Below, piece after piece: positions 23,201-35,100 of a DNA stretch of 64,000 nucleotides. Both the position numbers and the translations under genes were made by a program. The DNA comes from Platanthera guangdongensis. Taxonomy: Eukaryota; Streptophyta; Magnoliopsida; Asparagales; Orchidaceae. Position 1 is the first letter of the stretch, and the number at the start of each line of letters is the position of its first letter. The stretch lies in NCBI GenBank assembly GCA_039583875.1, contig CM077159.1, forward strand, positions 107,099,295 through 107,163,294, given 5' to 3'. The notes beneath the pieces were generated by a model. The model saw only the letters and a program-made list of their open reading frames with translations. It was not told where the DNA came from and did no database searches.

Positions 23201-23697
23201 TCGTTGAACGGAGAACACACCCAGGTCACGCCCATAGTCACGCCCGTGGCATAGGGCGTGTAATCCTATCACTCGAGAACCAACCACCTACTCGAGTACC
23301 TTTGGAAACTACTCTAGTACTTAAGTCACGCCCCTGGGTCACGCCCGTGACCCAGGGCGTGTAACCCACTTTACTCGAGTGCTTTGGAAACTACTCGAGT
23401 AACCTCAGCAGCTACTCGAGTACCTTCAGTCACGCCCCTGGGTCACGCCCGTGACCCAGGGCGTGTAACCCACTTTACTCGAGTACTTTGAAAACTACTC
23501 GAGTAACCTCGGCAGGTACTCGAGTACCTTCAATCACGCCCCTGGGTCAGGCCCGTGACCCAGGGCGTGTAACCTGCTCTGGACTACCTTCTCCAGTCCA
23601 CTAGTGCCGCCCTTTTTCCTCCACTTTCCTGAACTCAAGCCTGCCCTCCTGACTCGAACATGCAATCGAGGGGCCTAGTGCGAATCGGGACATTACA
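20259..23697 (-). repeat. 5' LTR of G1 (about 3.4 kb)
   Basis: On the element's strand it starts TGTAATGTCCCGATTC at 23697. It ends GAGGGTCTTATA at 20259, where CA appears changed to TA. G2 coding sequence resumes at 23698 and the primer site abuts the other end, which fixes both edges. A TATATATA box lies at about 23002-23010, with a palindrome array upstream of it (23110-23575). The rest has no convincing coding frame. Confidence 0.75.
23110..23575 (-). repeat. Palindrome array in G1 U3
   Basis: Four diverged copies of an inverted repeat centred on TCACGCCCGTGA, with flanking CACGCCC and GGGCGTG arms. Spacers carry CTCGAG palindromes (ACTCGAGTAC). The copies near 23325-23350, 23440-23465 and 23535-23560 are nearly identical. 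Confidence 0.88.
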
Positions 23698-26127
23698 TCT
23701 CGTCTGTTTGGCAGGAAGTGTGCCACTTTCATCAGCCGATCGACAATGACCCAGATGGAATCATTTCCTCGCTGAGATCTCGGTAACCCGTGTACGAAAT
23801 CCATGAAAATATCGTTAAACTTCCATTCTGGAATCGACAATGATTTCAAATAACCGCCCGACTTCTGGCATTCCGTCTTCACCATAGCACATGTTTGGCA
23901 TTTGGCCACATAATGAGCAACATCTTTCTTTAGCCCTAGCCACCAAAATAGTTTTTTCATATCCCTGAACATCTTCGTGCTCCCTGGGTGGATTGAGTAC
24001 TTCGTATAATGCGCTTCATACATCAGTTCTTCCCTCAATTTACCCAAATTCGGGACACACAAACGGCCCTCTTTTCGCAAAAGACCGTCATCCCAGGATA
24101 TCTTGCCCTCTGGCCCCTCCTTAGCATAGCGTAGGAGATCTTCATCCAGCCCCGTTGCTCGTCGAATCCGGTCTGCAAGGTCACACTGTACCTTCGTCCA
24201 GTTCAGACATGCATCGGCTATAGCATTCTTGTCAACACACGGGATCTCCAATGCTTCCAACTCCTGGATGAGACGTTCATCATGCCTCTGCAACCAGCTC
24301 TCCCTTACCGGAGCTCTCCGACTCAAGGCATCTGCGACTACGTTCCCCTTCCCGGGAGTATAATGAATCTCAAAGGTGTAGTCCCCGAGGAACTCCAACC
24401 ATCTTCGTTGTCGCATATTCAACTCCTTCTACTCCAACAGGTACTTTAGGCTCTTGTGGTCTGTATAGATCTCCACCTTCACTCCATAAAGATAGTGTCG
24501 CCACAGCTTTAGTGCAAAGATCACCGCCGCCAACTCTAAGTCATGGATGGATAGTTTCGCTCGTGCACCTTCAGCTGGCGTGAGCCATAAGCAATCAACT
24601 TCCCATTTTGCAGAAGAACGCAACCTAAGATGCTCCTCGAGGCGTCACTGTAGATTACAAACCCATTGGTACCACATAGCCTGGACAACACAGGTGTCGT
24701 GGTCAACCGAACCTTCAACTGTTCAAAAACTCGCGCGCACTCTGGCGTCCAAACAAACTTCTGATCTTTTCTCGTTAGTGTGGTTAGCGGCAAAGCGATC
24801 CGCGAGAAATTTGCAACAAATCTTCGATAGTAGCCCGCTAGTACAAGGAAGCTCCTGACTTCGGCCACTGAAAACAACACCGGCCACTCCTGTATGGCCT
24901 TTATCTTTGCTGGATCCACTTATATGCTCGCTCCACTCACCACATGGACCAGAAAAACCACTGACGATAGCCAAAACTCGCACTTCGAGAACTTGGCGTA
25001 GAGCTGATTCTGCCTCAAGGTATTCAATACCAACCACAAGTGCTTCTCATGATCGGCTTCCGATCTCGAGTACACCAGGATATCATCAATGAATACTATC
25101 ATGAACAGATCCAGGTATTCTCAGAATATTCGGTGCATCAAGTCCATAAACACCGAGGGCGCATTGAACAGCCCAAATGGCATTACCGTGAACTCATAGT
25201 GCCCGTACTGTGTTCCAAATGCGGTTTTGGGAATGTCTTCTTCCCAGATCCTCAACTGGTAATACCCAGACTTCAAGTCCAACTTCGACTAGACGGACGA
25301 TTCTACTAGCTGATCAAACAACTCATCAATCCGCGGAATCGGATATTTATTTTTCTCGGTCAGCTTATTCACTTCGCGGTAATCAATACATAACCGCAAG
25401 CCACCGTCTTTCTTTTTCACAAAAAGCACAGGTGCACTCCAAGAAGACATGCCCGGGCGTATATAACCCTGCTCCAGCAATTCTTGTAGTTGGACTTTCA
25501 ACTCCGCGATTTCCTTTGGCGCGACACCATATGGCGAGCTAGCCACAGGTTTCGCACCTGGCACAAACTCGACCGTGAAGTCAATCTCTCGCTGGGGTGG
25601 TAGCCCAGGGAGATCCTTGGGAAACACATATGTAAACTCCGACACGATTGGAACATCGCACACACTGGCTTTAGGCTCCACAGCCTTAATCAAAGCGAAG
25701 TATAACTCCGCGCCTTTCCAAACAGCTTTGACAACTTGGAGTTCAGACATCAACGTCCTGCCAACTCCTCGCATACCCACAAACCTCATCTCCTGCTCGG
25801 TATTCTGGCCCAACGTGATCTCTTTGGACTAGCAATCAATCAAGGCATGCTACTCCGCGAGCCAATCCATAACAAATATCACGTCAAATTCCGATATTGG
25901 TAATATAAATGTGGTCAAGAAGAAATCCCGACTTCCTATTTGCACCTCCACATCGCAAGCTTGATCCACAAGAATCATACAACCATTCGGCAACATTACT
26001 CTGACGCTATCTGTCTTCACAAGACCAGGTATCCCAAGCCGCGCTATGAACTCTTTAGATAGAAAAGAATGCGACGCACCCGTATCGAATAGTGCTCGCG
26101 CCAGTGTGTTCCGAATCATCACAAATC
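23698..26127 (-). pseudogene. G2 pol, truncated in integrase
   Basis: Exon begins at 26127 (GFVMIRN). Protease loop [13 protein letters not shown]; partner loop altered to VIFVMDWL. Then [54 protein letters not shown]; RNase [36 protein letters not shown]; integrase zinc region (YEAHYTKYSIHP, CQTC) and first catalytic Asp ([11 protein letters not shown]). Many nonsense codons (for example 25850, after FDQLVESSV, and 24920) and at least one frame change break it. It ends at VAHFLPNRRD where G1's LTR begins. Confidence 0.87.
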
Positions 26128-26218
26128 CTGTGACCATCATGTCACACATGCAAACCGCATACACATATGCATTAAACCAAGCATACAAGCAATACAATGC
26201 GCAAAACTTAACTCGTAC
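26128..26218 (-). other. G2 gag/protease intron (91 bp)
   Basis: Donor CACAG|GTACGAG at 26219/26218 and acceptor GGTCACAG|GATTTG at 26128/26127. Splicing joins VVTG to FVMIRN through a split Gly codon (G|GA). Retention stops Gag at GGT ACG AGT TAA. Same position and phase as in G4 and G1. Confidence 0.75.
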
Positions 26219-27357
26219 CTGTGACGACGTCACTCTGCTTGATGGCCTCCTGCAGGCCAAGATTGTTGACCCGAGGCTGCGCCTTCGATGCAGAGGATTC
26301 CACCACTGCCTTGCCCTTTTTCCGCATATGATGCTCCCGCCTTCTTTTCACTCTTGGGCGACACCCGACAATCCTGGGCTTTATGCCCCACACGACCACA
26401 ATTAAAGCAGTACGAGTATACGGCTTTGAAGTGGCCCCCGACATTTCTCCCGATGCAACTGAAGAAGGAGCTTGTCCCGTCGTCTTGGGTCTCCTGCCCC
26501 ATTTCTTCTTATAAAATTACTTCGTCGGTCGGGTCACTTTAAACTCCGGCTGTGTCACAGCCAAGGCCCTCTTCCCCTGCACGTTTTTCATATCTTTTTC
26601 CAGCATGCAAGCAGTGTCAACTAACGCCTGGAAGCCTTGGTTCACCGAACTCGAAAGCAGGAATCTCAACTCGTCTCGCAGTCCTTCATAGAACCTATTC
26701 GTCTTCTTCTTCTCATCAGTAAATATTGAACCCGCATACCGCCCCAAGCATGTAAACTCATGCAGGTAAGCTTCCACACAGCTTTCTCCTTGCGTCAGCC
26801 TTTAGAATTCGTTCTCCATGGCTATACGTTGTGTCGCCGGGAGGTGCTTCGCCAGGAAGAGCCGAGAGAATTCCTCCATGGACACTGGTGTCAACAGTCT
26901 ACCTGACAAGTGGTGTAGATCCATTTCATCCCACCAGAAACGAGTCTCTCCTTCCAGCAAGAAGGAGGCTAAGGTGACTTTCTGATGCTCCTCTGTTCCA
27001 ATCGCCATCATAATCCTCTTGACATGCGATAACCAGTCTTCAGCCTGTGCAGGAGATCCCACTCCCGAGAACGTAGGCGGGTGAAAACTCATGAACTGCT
27101 TTAACTATTTCTTAGCTACTCGAGGATTCACAGCCGGTCCAGGTTCTGGCCTTACTGCCACCTATTTTGGCCTCAATGTCGGTTGTGCCTGCCCTTGCGC
27201 CTGCCCAAGTGGATGTGCTTGCATCATGTCAAATACTGCCTCAGCAACTAATCATACATTTTCCGCAGAAGGCGGAGGTGTAGGCACCTCAGCTAGTGCC
27301 GTACTTTCATCAGACCGTTGGGGCTCCGATTGCCCCGCACCACTCCGCGTCACCTAA
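26219..27357 (-). pseudogene. G2 gag
   Basis: The frame opens with GTG ACG CGG (T-R-S-G) at 27357, right after TTTAG; G4 begins the same way. Core: MSFHPPTFSGVGSPAQAEDWL, KVTLASFLLEGETRFWWDEM, EFSRLFLAKHLPATQRIAMENEF, EAYLHEFTCLGRYAG, TNRFYEGLRDELRFLL. The Cys-His knuckle region (FNCGRVGHKAQDC) lies at about 26360-26410. Several stops (for example 26802 and 26517) and frame changes disable it. Confidence 0.8.
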
Positions 27358-27408
27358 AGGTGGACAACACACACATTAGCGACCGTACACAAGCAATATC
27401 AACAGGTT

Positions 27409-27426
27409 AGGAACACACGGGTTCCT
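27409..27426 (-). promoter_or_regulatory. Leader hairpin, G2
   Basis: The 6-bp inverted repeat AGGAAC / GTTCCT with a 6-base loop lies about 50 bases before the gag frame opens. G4 has the same arms, loop length and distance (43482-43499). Confidence 0.6.
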
Positions 27427-27556
27427 CAAACACATGTATTTGCATTCCTACCATGGACATTCAGGAGTTCAATCGTGTTAACGTGGTTCGCATAGAGACG
27501 TACTCGCCACCCCACAAAAGAAGTCGACCACAACTTCGAGAGGTAAAAAGCGAGAC

Positions 27557-27567
27557 AGCTGATACCA
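27557..27567 (-). promoter_or_regulatory. tRNA-iMet primer site of G2
   Basis: The minus strand reads TGGTATCAGCT, four bases after the LTR end. Confidence 0.8.
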
Positions 27568-27571
27568 AAAA

Positions 27572-28790
27572 TGCAACAACCCCATCCGTTCACAGGTACC
27601 ACCTAAGAACATCAGGCATCAAAAGGTATTTCCTGGACTTCCAATCCAGTACTTCCTGCTACTTCCTTTCACATGTATAACCCAAAAGCACAAGCAGCAC
27701 AAGCATTATACGGGTACTTTCCTGGACACCAGTCTAGTACTTCCTGCTACTTCCTTTGACAGGTCCAACTCGTCGACTCCTAAACTACGCGTTTAGCACA
27801 GAGTCTTCTCCTATTCGTATGCAACATCACCAATCCACACCAACCTGTCCAGATGGGCTTCACACAACATGCCTATTCCGTACTACAATTCTGGATTTAT
27901 ATGCCAACGAATTGAGGATTCCCTGAATCAACCCAAAAACTCCCACAACAAACCACCCTCTGGTGGGGAATCATATGCATATGTCAAAAAGGAAGCCTTC
28001 AAATGGCTAGGAAGAAAGGTCGTTACCCTCAAAGACCGCTTTGGTGCCATGAGATCCTAATTTGCTAGGAAGAACCACAACAGCTTTTTCTCTGCAACGC
28101 CGGGCTCGGATCTCTCATCGGAAAACCGCAGCACCACCAGTGACCAGCCCCTTTCCTCCTCCGCCTTCTTCCCCTCCCTTTCTCTCTCTAGGATTTAGAA
28201 AGATGAAAGCTAAGTATGAAATGAGTTCTTTCATCTCAATCCAAGGCCTTAAGGAAGCAGGGAGGCAGCTCAGCCCTTGGATCCCAGCTGAAGGAACAGA
28301 CGACCACGATTTTGCCACAAAAGCATAATTTTAGCCTGACACGGCCTGTGACACGCCCGTGATCGTGTCACGGGCCGTGTTACCAAAGCGGTGCTCAACC
28401 GACTTATCTATTCTAGTACACGCCCATGTGACACGCCCGTGTCACGGGCTGTTTCACCCGACACGCCTTCAGACATGACTGTGTCTGTGGCCGTGTACAT
28501 CAGGCTGCAGAAAATCGAAATCAACCCGAGACTCACACGGCCTGTGACACGCCCATGTCTCAGGCCGTGTGCCCATAGACGGCACCAGACACGTCCCAGG
28601 TCAAGTTGGGTTCGTCGACCACGCTGACACGCCCTATGACACGCCCGTGTCACAGGCCGTGTCCTAAGTACTCGACGATCGTCGACCAACTTTTGTCGAC
28701 CATTCGTCGACTGTTCACCCTAGAAGGACACGCCCATGTCCCAGGACATGTCACCCAATTTTTCCAATTCCTGGATTTTGGGGTGTTACA
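27572..28790 (-). repeat. 5' LTR of G2 (about 1.2 kb)
   Basis: On the element's strand it starts TGTAACACCCCAAAATCC and ends GGGGTTGTTGCA. A palindrome array occupies about 28333-28780. I see no convincing TATA box below the array. Confidence 0.82.
28333..28780 (-). repeat. Palindrome array in G2 U3
   Basis: Five diverged copies of ACACGCCCGTG-centred inverted repeats with flanking CACGG / CCGTG arms, plus several GTCGAC palindromes near 28674-28710. Confidence 0.85.
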
Positions 28791-28972
28791 CGCACCCACG
28801 GCACTCCTCGGTAACTTCCTTCCCAGATCGCTTGTCGGGGGCATCCTCGCCCAGAGTGGGGGCAGCTACGATCTGGATAGCTGGAGTCAAGCACTCGGCC
28901 TGCGCTGAGTGCAAACTTGACGAGGCCCAGCACCTCGTTCCTGAAATCTTCAAACATGCACACCGTGGCCAA
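28791..28972 (-). pseudogene. Tat copy C gag, N-terminal piece
   Basis: Reads CMFEDFRNEVLGLVKFAL, the same start as copy A gag (MFEDFRNEVLNLVKFAL), then continues for about 40 residues until G2's LTR interrupts at 28790. Confidence 0.75.
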
Positions 28973-29061
28973 AGGTGGGGGGGGGGCGAGTCCGTCCTGT
29001 CAAATCCTTACCCTCCTGTCATCGAGCTCGCTGAAGGTTTTCTGTGTTGACCACGCTCCAT

Positions 29062-29077
29062 GCTCACCGCACCAAAA
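29062..29077 (-). promoter_or_regulatory. Primer-binding-like site, Tat copy C
   Basis: Same TTTTGGTGCGGTGAGC after the LTR as in copy A. tRNA not assigned. Confidence 0.6.
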
Positions 29078-29819
29078 TGTTGAAACCGAAAATCGGTCTC
29101 CTATGGAGTTCACTCTTGGGGAAGGGGTGATCGCGCACCTACTTCGCTCCTACAAGCAAAGCAATAAGGGAAACAAGGAAAAACTGACCCAAGGGCTCGG
29201 CGGGGAGGACCCACCACACACCCGGAAGATCTTAGAGAGCTTCCCCTCCTTAGACAAAGGCCGAGCTAAGGTATCCTCAGAAAGCGCTTGAGAGACGGAG
29301 CAAGAAAGCACAGGAAGCATGCTTTCTGAGGTACCCCTTGGGTACAATTTATAGATTTCTGAAAACGGCCTGCAAATAGCCAACTCCCTCTGTCCTGAAC
29401 GGCTATGTGCAGTCCAGGTTGGCCTGCCAATAGCATAACTCCATTGTTTTGAAAGGCTATGGGCAGGCCAGCGAGGGTAAACAGTAAAAAGTACCTTATA
29501 GACCTGGGCGAGCTCGGCCACCCCTGAAGATCCCGCTATCCTACTATCTGCCGAGCTCCGTAGGGTGAGTGCGAGCTGGCTACTGTGCTCTCCCTTCGAT
29601 TTGCCTTCATTAGTCGAGCTCAGCTCGACGAATCCTGGGCATGGCTCGGCGAATGCCGAGCTCGGGGTCGCGACGAATGCCGAGCTCGGGTTCGGCGTTT
29701 TTCTGCCGAGCTCGCTTACTGCCTTCAGATTCCTCTGCTGAGCTCGCCTGCTGCTTGGACAATCTGAACCGGCCGGTCTGGTTCCTGGTGACCTCACTCG
29801 CCGGATACGGGGTTGTACA
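29078..29819 (-). repeat. 5' LTR of Tat copy C (742 bp)
   Basis: On the element's strand it starts TGTACAACCCCG and ends GGTTTCAACA. Collinear with the copy A LTR but about 100 bp longer, mainly in the GAGCTC-rich part (29509-29755). TATA box (TATAAATT) at 29346-29353. Confidence 0.85.
29509..29755 (-). repeat. GAGCTC palindrome cluster in Tat U3
   Basis: About nine GAGCTC sites, mostly in GCCGAGCTCG context, between LTR start and TATA box. Copy A has a shorter version at about 8600-8770. Confidence 0.8.
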
Positions 29820-30862
29820 ACTGGAAAATTAAAATGATTACTTTTTTACCGGTATATTTTTTTAGAAATGCATAAAAAGCAGAAAGAAAAATTAAACAAT
29901 CAAAAGTTTAAAACGAAAATCGAAGTGCTCGAAAAATTAAAATGACTACATATTCATTCTTATAACTCCGTAAAAGTGCTAAAAAAGTGGAAATAAAGTA
30001 AAAAAGAACGAAAAAGTTTTACAACATAAACGAGAAAATCTAAGTTGAATAAAAATGAAAAATATTTTAAATACACTTTTACAAATTTATAAGGATGACT
30101 AAATAGAACAAAAACAAAATAACGGTTATAAAAAGCTAATGGGCATGTGATGAAAAGCTAATATAACAACTACTTAACAATAAAAATGAAAGTATAACAT
30201 AACATTTACTCTCATACACACACACCCCCATAAAAAGAGAAAAAAAAAGTTAAAACAGATAAAAATAAGATTGGTTAGGGAGGGGGCACATAGATGAAAT
30301 CCAAAACCATGTAATGGGGAAAAAACTATATTTTTAATAAGCCTAGAAGATGATTACAAAGCTAAAACAAGAAAATAAAAGAGAGAGGGAGGGAGAAAAT
30401 CCCATTACATAGCCTTGAAGAACTCCTAAGCAGCACCTCCCTTAGGCAAAATGGTCCAAAAAAGTGAACAGGAATTCATACAGAAATTTTCTATTTATAG
30501 GCAAAAACTTTTAAGTACACGCCCGAGGTCACGGGCGTGTAGGGGGGCATGTAAGCACTGTTCATGATGTGATCCAGGGATCTGATGGTTGGTTTGACTT
30601 TGCGGCTGTACACGTGGCGGTCAGGGGCGTGACTCTGTTTTTCACGGGTGTGTAGAAGGGCATGTAGGGAAGGTGGATCTGGGGAAGGCGTCGTGTCAAT
30701 AAGTCGCCGACGGCGTCTTGTCTGGGCCAGGTGGAGAATTCACGGTCGTGTCGCATCTTGACACGGGCGTGTCGGGTCTGTTAACCGAACTTCGAGTGCG
30801 GATCGTCGAGGGCGTGGCTCGAAGCTTGGTCATCACCGTGTCATATTGGACACGAGCATGTA

Positions 30863-30900
<38 letters not shown>

Positions 30901-31167
30901 TATTCAGCAATTTCTTTGCGGGCGGCTGATTTCACTTGAAATTGAAGGTACACGCCCAGGTCACGGGTGTGACCTGAAGTACACGAGCGTGTACTATGCT
31001 ATTTTGACAATTTTTCTGAAAAATTTCAAAAAACAAATAGAGGCTAAGTTACAATAATATTTACAAAATATGAGCATTTTATTGAACAAAATAAAGTAAA
31101 AATAACGAAAATAAATTAAAACGACTTAATTAACGTACGTAAAAATACGTATATTTACAACTCATCA
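29820..31167 (-). repeat. LTR-like block L5, cut by Tat copy C
   Basis: On the minus strand it begins TGATGAGTTGTAAATATACG at 31167. An AT-rich part follows, then an array of CACGGGCGTG-type dyads (30517-30990), then TATAAATAG at 30492-30500, then AT-rich sequence to 29820. A purine run (GAAAAAAAG, 31168-31176) directly before the start could be a polypurine tract, making this a 3' LTR. No partner LTR is visible, so family and exact ends are uncertain. Confidence 0.5.
30517..30990 (-). repeat. Palindrome array in L5, with poly-G run
   Basis: Dyads such as ACACGCCC...GGGCGTGT at 30518-30541 and 30949-30970, plus single CACGGGCGTGT sites. A run of about 35 G (30864-30898) interrupts the array. 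Confidence 0.75.
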
Positions 31168-31811
31168 CTTTTTTTCATGCTTGTGCACTACTATTTCAGT
31201 AGTAATTGTCATATATTTCATTATGGCCTCACTTAGACATTATGCACTGTTTCAGCCCATTTTGGTTTGTGAATTGCACCGGAATGTCGGGGGTATGTAC
31301 TGGGGTACTCCCCGTGCGGCTTTGTATATTTTTTGCTGTATATTTGGTGATGGGAGCTTTTGCTCCAGCTTTGGTTTTGCATTGCAGGTGGTCAATTTTC
31401 CACTAATTTGGGAATTCTGACTCGTGGAAAACGCACGGTTGTGCGATTCCTTAGCGCATGATTTTCAGCAAATCGTGTGATTTCTACAGGTTTTCTTTGG
31501 ATGGACAGAACAACCCGTGCGATTTCATCACACGCGATTTCTTCAGAACCGTGCGAGAAGCAGACGCACGGTTTACCCATTGCATTTTGGTTTTATAACG
31601 CTCTGTGGTTAATCGTGTGATTTGTTCACGCACAGGCAGAAGTGCCTGTGCGTGAGTAAAACAAACTGTTCCACCTACTTGCCATGAATTTCAGCGCTCT
31701 GTGGTTACCCGTGTATTTTCCTTCACGCAGGGGCGGAAGCGCCCGTGCGAGAGTAAAATGCACGGGTCAATGCATCTTTCGCAATCTTGGCCTGGAAGTT
31801 AATATCACACA
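31168..31811. other. Unassigned segment with inverted repeats
   Basis: No coding frame with recognisable content. It holds CGCACGG / CCGTGCG motifs and a strong inverted repeat at about 31627-31656 (TCACGCACAGGC, 6-base loop, GCCTGTGCGTGA). It may be internal sequence of the L5 element or another LTR. Confidence 0.4.
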
Positions 31812-34800
31812 GTTGAGATGGAGGTTCTCACCTTTAGAGGCAGGGTGGAGAAGGTTCGCGTCTGCGGTGCGGGGGGGGGGGGGGGGGGGGGGGGGTGCTG
31901 ACCCCAGAGGATCAGGGCAGGATGATGGCATGCATCCATAAGAAAATGGACATCTTCACGTGGAGCGCAACTGAGATGCCAGGGATTGACGCGGACGTGA
32001 CCTGCCACCGCCTCAACTTGGACCCAGGAGATCGCCCCATCAAGCAGAAGAAAAGGTCCACTACAGACAAGTTGGCAGAGCCCATCAGGGAGGAGGTAGC
32101 CAAACACCTCAAGGCCGGCTTGGTATCTGAAATACAGTACCCCGGCTGGGTCTCCAATGTAGTTATTGTTAAAAAATGAGACGGTCGGTGGCGTATGTGT
32201 GTTGACTTTTCTTTGCTTGATAAATCATGCCCTTAGGACTGTTATCCTTTGCCTTGGATCGACGCGCTGGTTGACTCAGTCGTCGATTTTCCTATAATGA
32301 GCTTCTTAGATGCATTATCATGTTATCACCATATTAGAATGCACCCCACGGACATCAAAGATGTCTCTTTCATCACAGGGGATGGGTGCTACTGCTACAA
32401 AATGATTCCCTTCTGGCTGAAGAATGCAGGGGAAACATACCAGAAGATGATGGATATGGTCTTCTGAGAACAGAAGGGGAAGAACCTGGAGGTGTACATG
32501 GATGATCTCAAGATCAAGTGTCGGGACATGTACTCTGACCTCCAGGTCCTGTAGGAGACCTTCACCACCCTGCCCAAATATAAGATGAGGTTGAACCCCT
32601 TGAAGTGCATTTTTGGGGACATCAGGCGGAAGTTCTTGCGACATCCCCTCACCCTGCGGGGGTCAAACCAAATCCCGATATGGTCAAAGCCATCATGGAG
32701 CTGGGGTCGCCTCGAAATGCTAAAGAGGTGCAACAATTGAAAGGGAAGCTGGCAGGATTGAGCAGGTTCCTCTCCCGGGCCGGGGAGAAGTGCCCCCCTC
32801 CCCTCTTCAAGATATTGAGGGGGGCCAGAAGTTCGTGTGGACAAAGAAGTGTGAGGAGGCATTCCAGGCCCTGAAAAAGCAGTTGACCCAGGCTCCGGTG
32901 CTCCAAGGGCAGAAGGAAGGGGAGGACCTGTATTTGTATCTCAGGGTCGGAGCAGAGGCCTTGAGTTCTGTACTTGTTCGAGAAGAGGGGAAGAAGCAGC
33001 TCCCCATATATTATGTGAGTCGGGTCTTAAGGAAGGCCGAGCTTCGATGTCCAATCTTAGAAAAGCTGGACTTTGCTCTGGTCATCTCGGCCTGGAGGCT
33101 CCGGCCCTACTTCCAGGCACACTCCATCCGAGTGGTGACTGACCATCCCCTCCGCAACATCTTTGAGGGGGTTGCGCATTCGGGCAGGCTAGCTAAGTAG
33201 TCGATGGAGCTTAGTGAGTTTGACATCTCCTTCATCCCCCGCCTCTCAATCAAGGACCAAACAATGGCCGACATTTTGGCTGACTACGTGGTCGAGGTTG
33301 CGGAGGAAGAGATCACTTGTCCGACTTCGTGGGAGGTGAAGGTAGACGACGCTTTGGGGAAACATTCCTTGGGAGTGGGGGTAATCTTGGAAATCCCCAA
33401 AGGGACGAGAATTGAACAAATAGTGGTGGTGCACTTCCCCATCACTAATAACTAGGCCGAATACGAGGGCGTAATAGAAGAGCTACGCCTGACCAGGGAG
33501 ATGAGGGTGCTTGACATTTAGGTCCTCATTAACTCCATGGTGGTAGCTTCCCAGATCAATGGGGAGTTCGAGGTGAGGGAGCCTAACCTCCTGCTATACT
33601 TACCAAAAGTAAAGGTGATCATCGTCAAGTTTCAGACCTTCTCCATCCGACACATGCCCAGGGAGGAGAACGAGCCGGTCGATCAGCTGGCAAAGCACGG
33701 TCCTCTAGTGGGGGTACCATCACTGATCTATTCTGACCTTCCATCGAAGAGGGATAGCTGATGGAGGTGGATCAACACCACTCGTGGATGGCCCCATTCA
33801 CAACCTTCCTTTCCATAGGAGAGTATCCGGAGGGGATGGATAAAAGTAAGTTCAGATATAAGTCGGCATATTATCTCCTCTGAGATAGACAGTTTTATTG
33901 GAAGACTCTCTCGGGGATGCTGGCCGGTACATGCCCGAGATGGAAGTACATAAGATCTTGGAAGAAGTCCACTTCGGGGAGTGTGGGAGCCACTGTGGGA
34001 GCCGGACCCCGGAAGGGAGGATCGTCAAACAGGGATACTTCTGGCCAGCCTTGGGCCACGACGCTACAAAATTCACAAAGAGGTGCCACCAATGTCAGTT
34101 GTTTGCCCACTCTAACTACAACCGACTCAACGCCTCAAGAGCATCACAGCCCCCCGGGCCCTATGCAATTTGGGGGATGGATTTGGTTGGACCATTCTTT
34201 CAGGCCAGCGGGTAGAGGAGGTTCCTGTTGGTAATGATAGATTACTTTTCTAAGTTGCTGGAGGTGAAGGCCCTGGCCATGATGACCTCCCAGGTCATCA
34301 GAAATTTTGTTTGAGGAGAGAGCATCTGCCGCCATGGGTTGTCGCAGGCCAACTTCACGGACAATGGGCCTTAGTTCACCAGCGCGGAATTCATCAACTT
34401 CTGCTAGCAGCTCGGAATTGACCTCTGGTTTTCCTCTGTCCACCACCCCAGGAATAACAGGCAGGTGGAGGAGGTGAACAAGATCATTGTGAACATCATG
34501 AAAAAGAAGGTTAAGAACCTGAGGGGGAGCTGGGTGGAGCGGCTCCCCTCGGTCCTCTGGGCTCTGAGGACCACACCCAATACGGCCATAGGGGAGACCC
34601 CCTTCAAGCACTCTCATGGATGTGAGGCAGTACTCCCCATAGAATTTGAAGTCCAGACACCTCTGGTAGTCGCAATAGAGGAAGGCAGAGAAGAATGGCT
34701 GGCTAAAAATGAGGAGGAGCTGCAACTCTCCCTTGACATGATAGAGGAGCTGCGTGATCTCTCAGCCATCCGACAGGAAGAAGTGAAGAGGAGAATGGCT

Positions 34801-35033
34801 AAGTACTTTTACAAGCACGTCAAGGTCAAACAATACACGGAGGGGGCTTGGTTTTGAAGAAGGTGGATGCAGCGGGAAGATTAGCAGCTCTGGGAAAACT
34901 CAACCCTAACTGGGAGGGTCCATATATTATAAAAGAGGTCTTGAAATCAGGAGGGTATCACCTCCGGAATGTGGAGGGCGAGATCCTGAGTCTCACCTGG
35001 AGTGGTGATGACTTGAAGCACTTTTATCCGTAA
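31812..35033 (+). pseudogene. Tat copy B pol, decayed and 5'-truncated
   Basis: Homology to copy A begins in the linker before RT (EMEVLTFRGRVEKVRV), where a run of about 25 G (31871-31895) replaces two codons. RT motifs: KRSTTDKLAEPIREEV, GWVSNVVIV, CYPLPWIDALVD, FWLKNAGETYQKMMDMVF, and an intact YMDD box (about 32496-32507). The frame breaks near 32820 at the same six-G run as copy A. RNase H, second RNase H (VEVAEEE, IVVVHFPITNN) and integrase (KRCHQCQLFAH, GMDLVGPFFQAS, then the DDE region with stops) follow to a shared stop at 35033. More than ten nonsense codons and several frameshifts are present. Confidence 0.87.
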
Positions 35034-35100
35034 GATATGTAAGTGATGCCATTTTTCTAATGAAGCTTCTTCATATGTCGAGTATCCCCAATGATTCATA

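Larger units (their letters stand above)
8806..23697 (-). mobile_element. G1, Tekay/Del-like gypsy element, interrupted by S1 and Tat copy A
   Basis: Parts present: 5' LTR 20259-23697, primer site, gag 18957-20042, a gag/protease intron holding S1, and pol remnant 8806-10149. The rest lies left of the window, beyond Tat copy A. It inserted into G2's integrase: G2 sequence resumes at 23698 directly after the LTR terminus. Confidence 0.8.
23698..28790 (-). mobile_element. G2, Tekay/Del-like gypsy element, 5' part
   Basis: 5' LTR, primer site, leader, gag, gag/protease intron and pol up to mid-integrase. The remainder lies beyond G1, outside the window. It inserted in the gag of Tat copy C: C's gag reads up to 28791, directly beside the LTR terminus TGTAACACCCC. 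Confidence 0.85.

Noticed and set aside
30232..30252. A-rich tracts and (CA)n at 30205-30255 as a possible SINE or LINE tail
   Set aside because: No Pol III boxes, no RT and no target duplication could be found; the region fits the AT-rich part of the L5 LTR.
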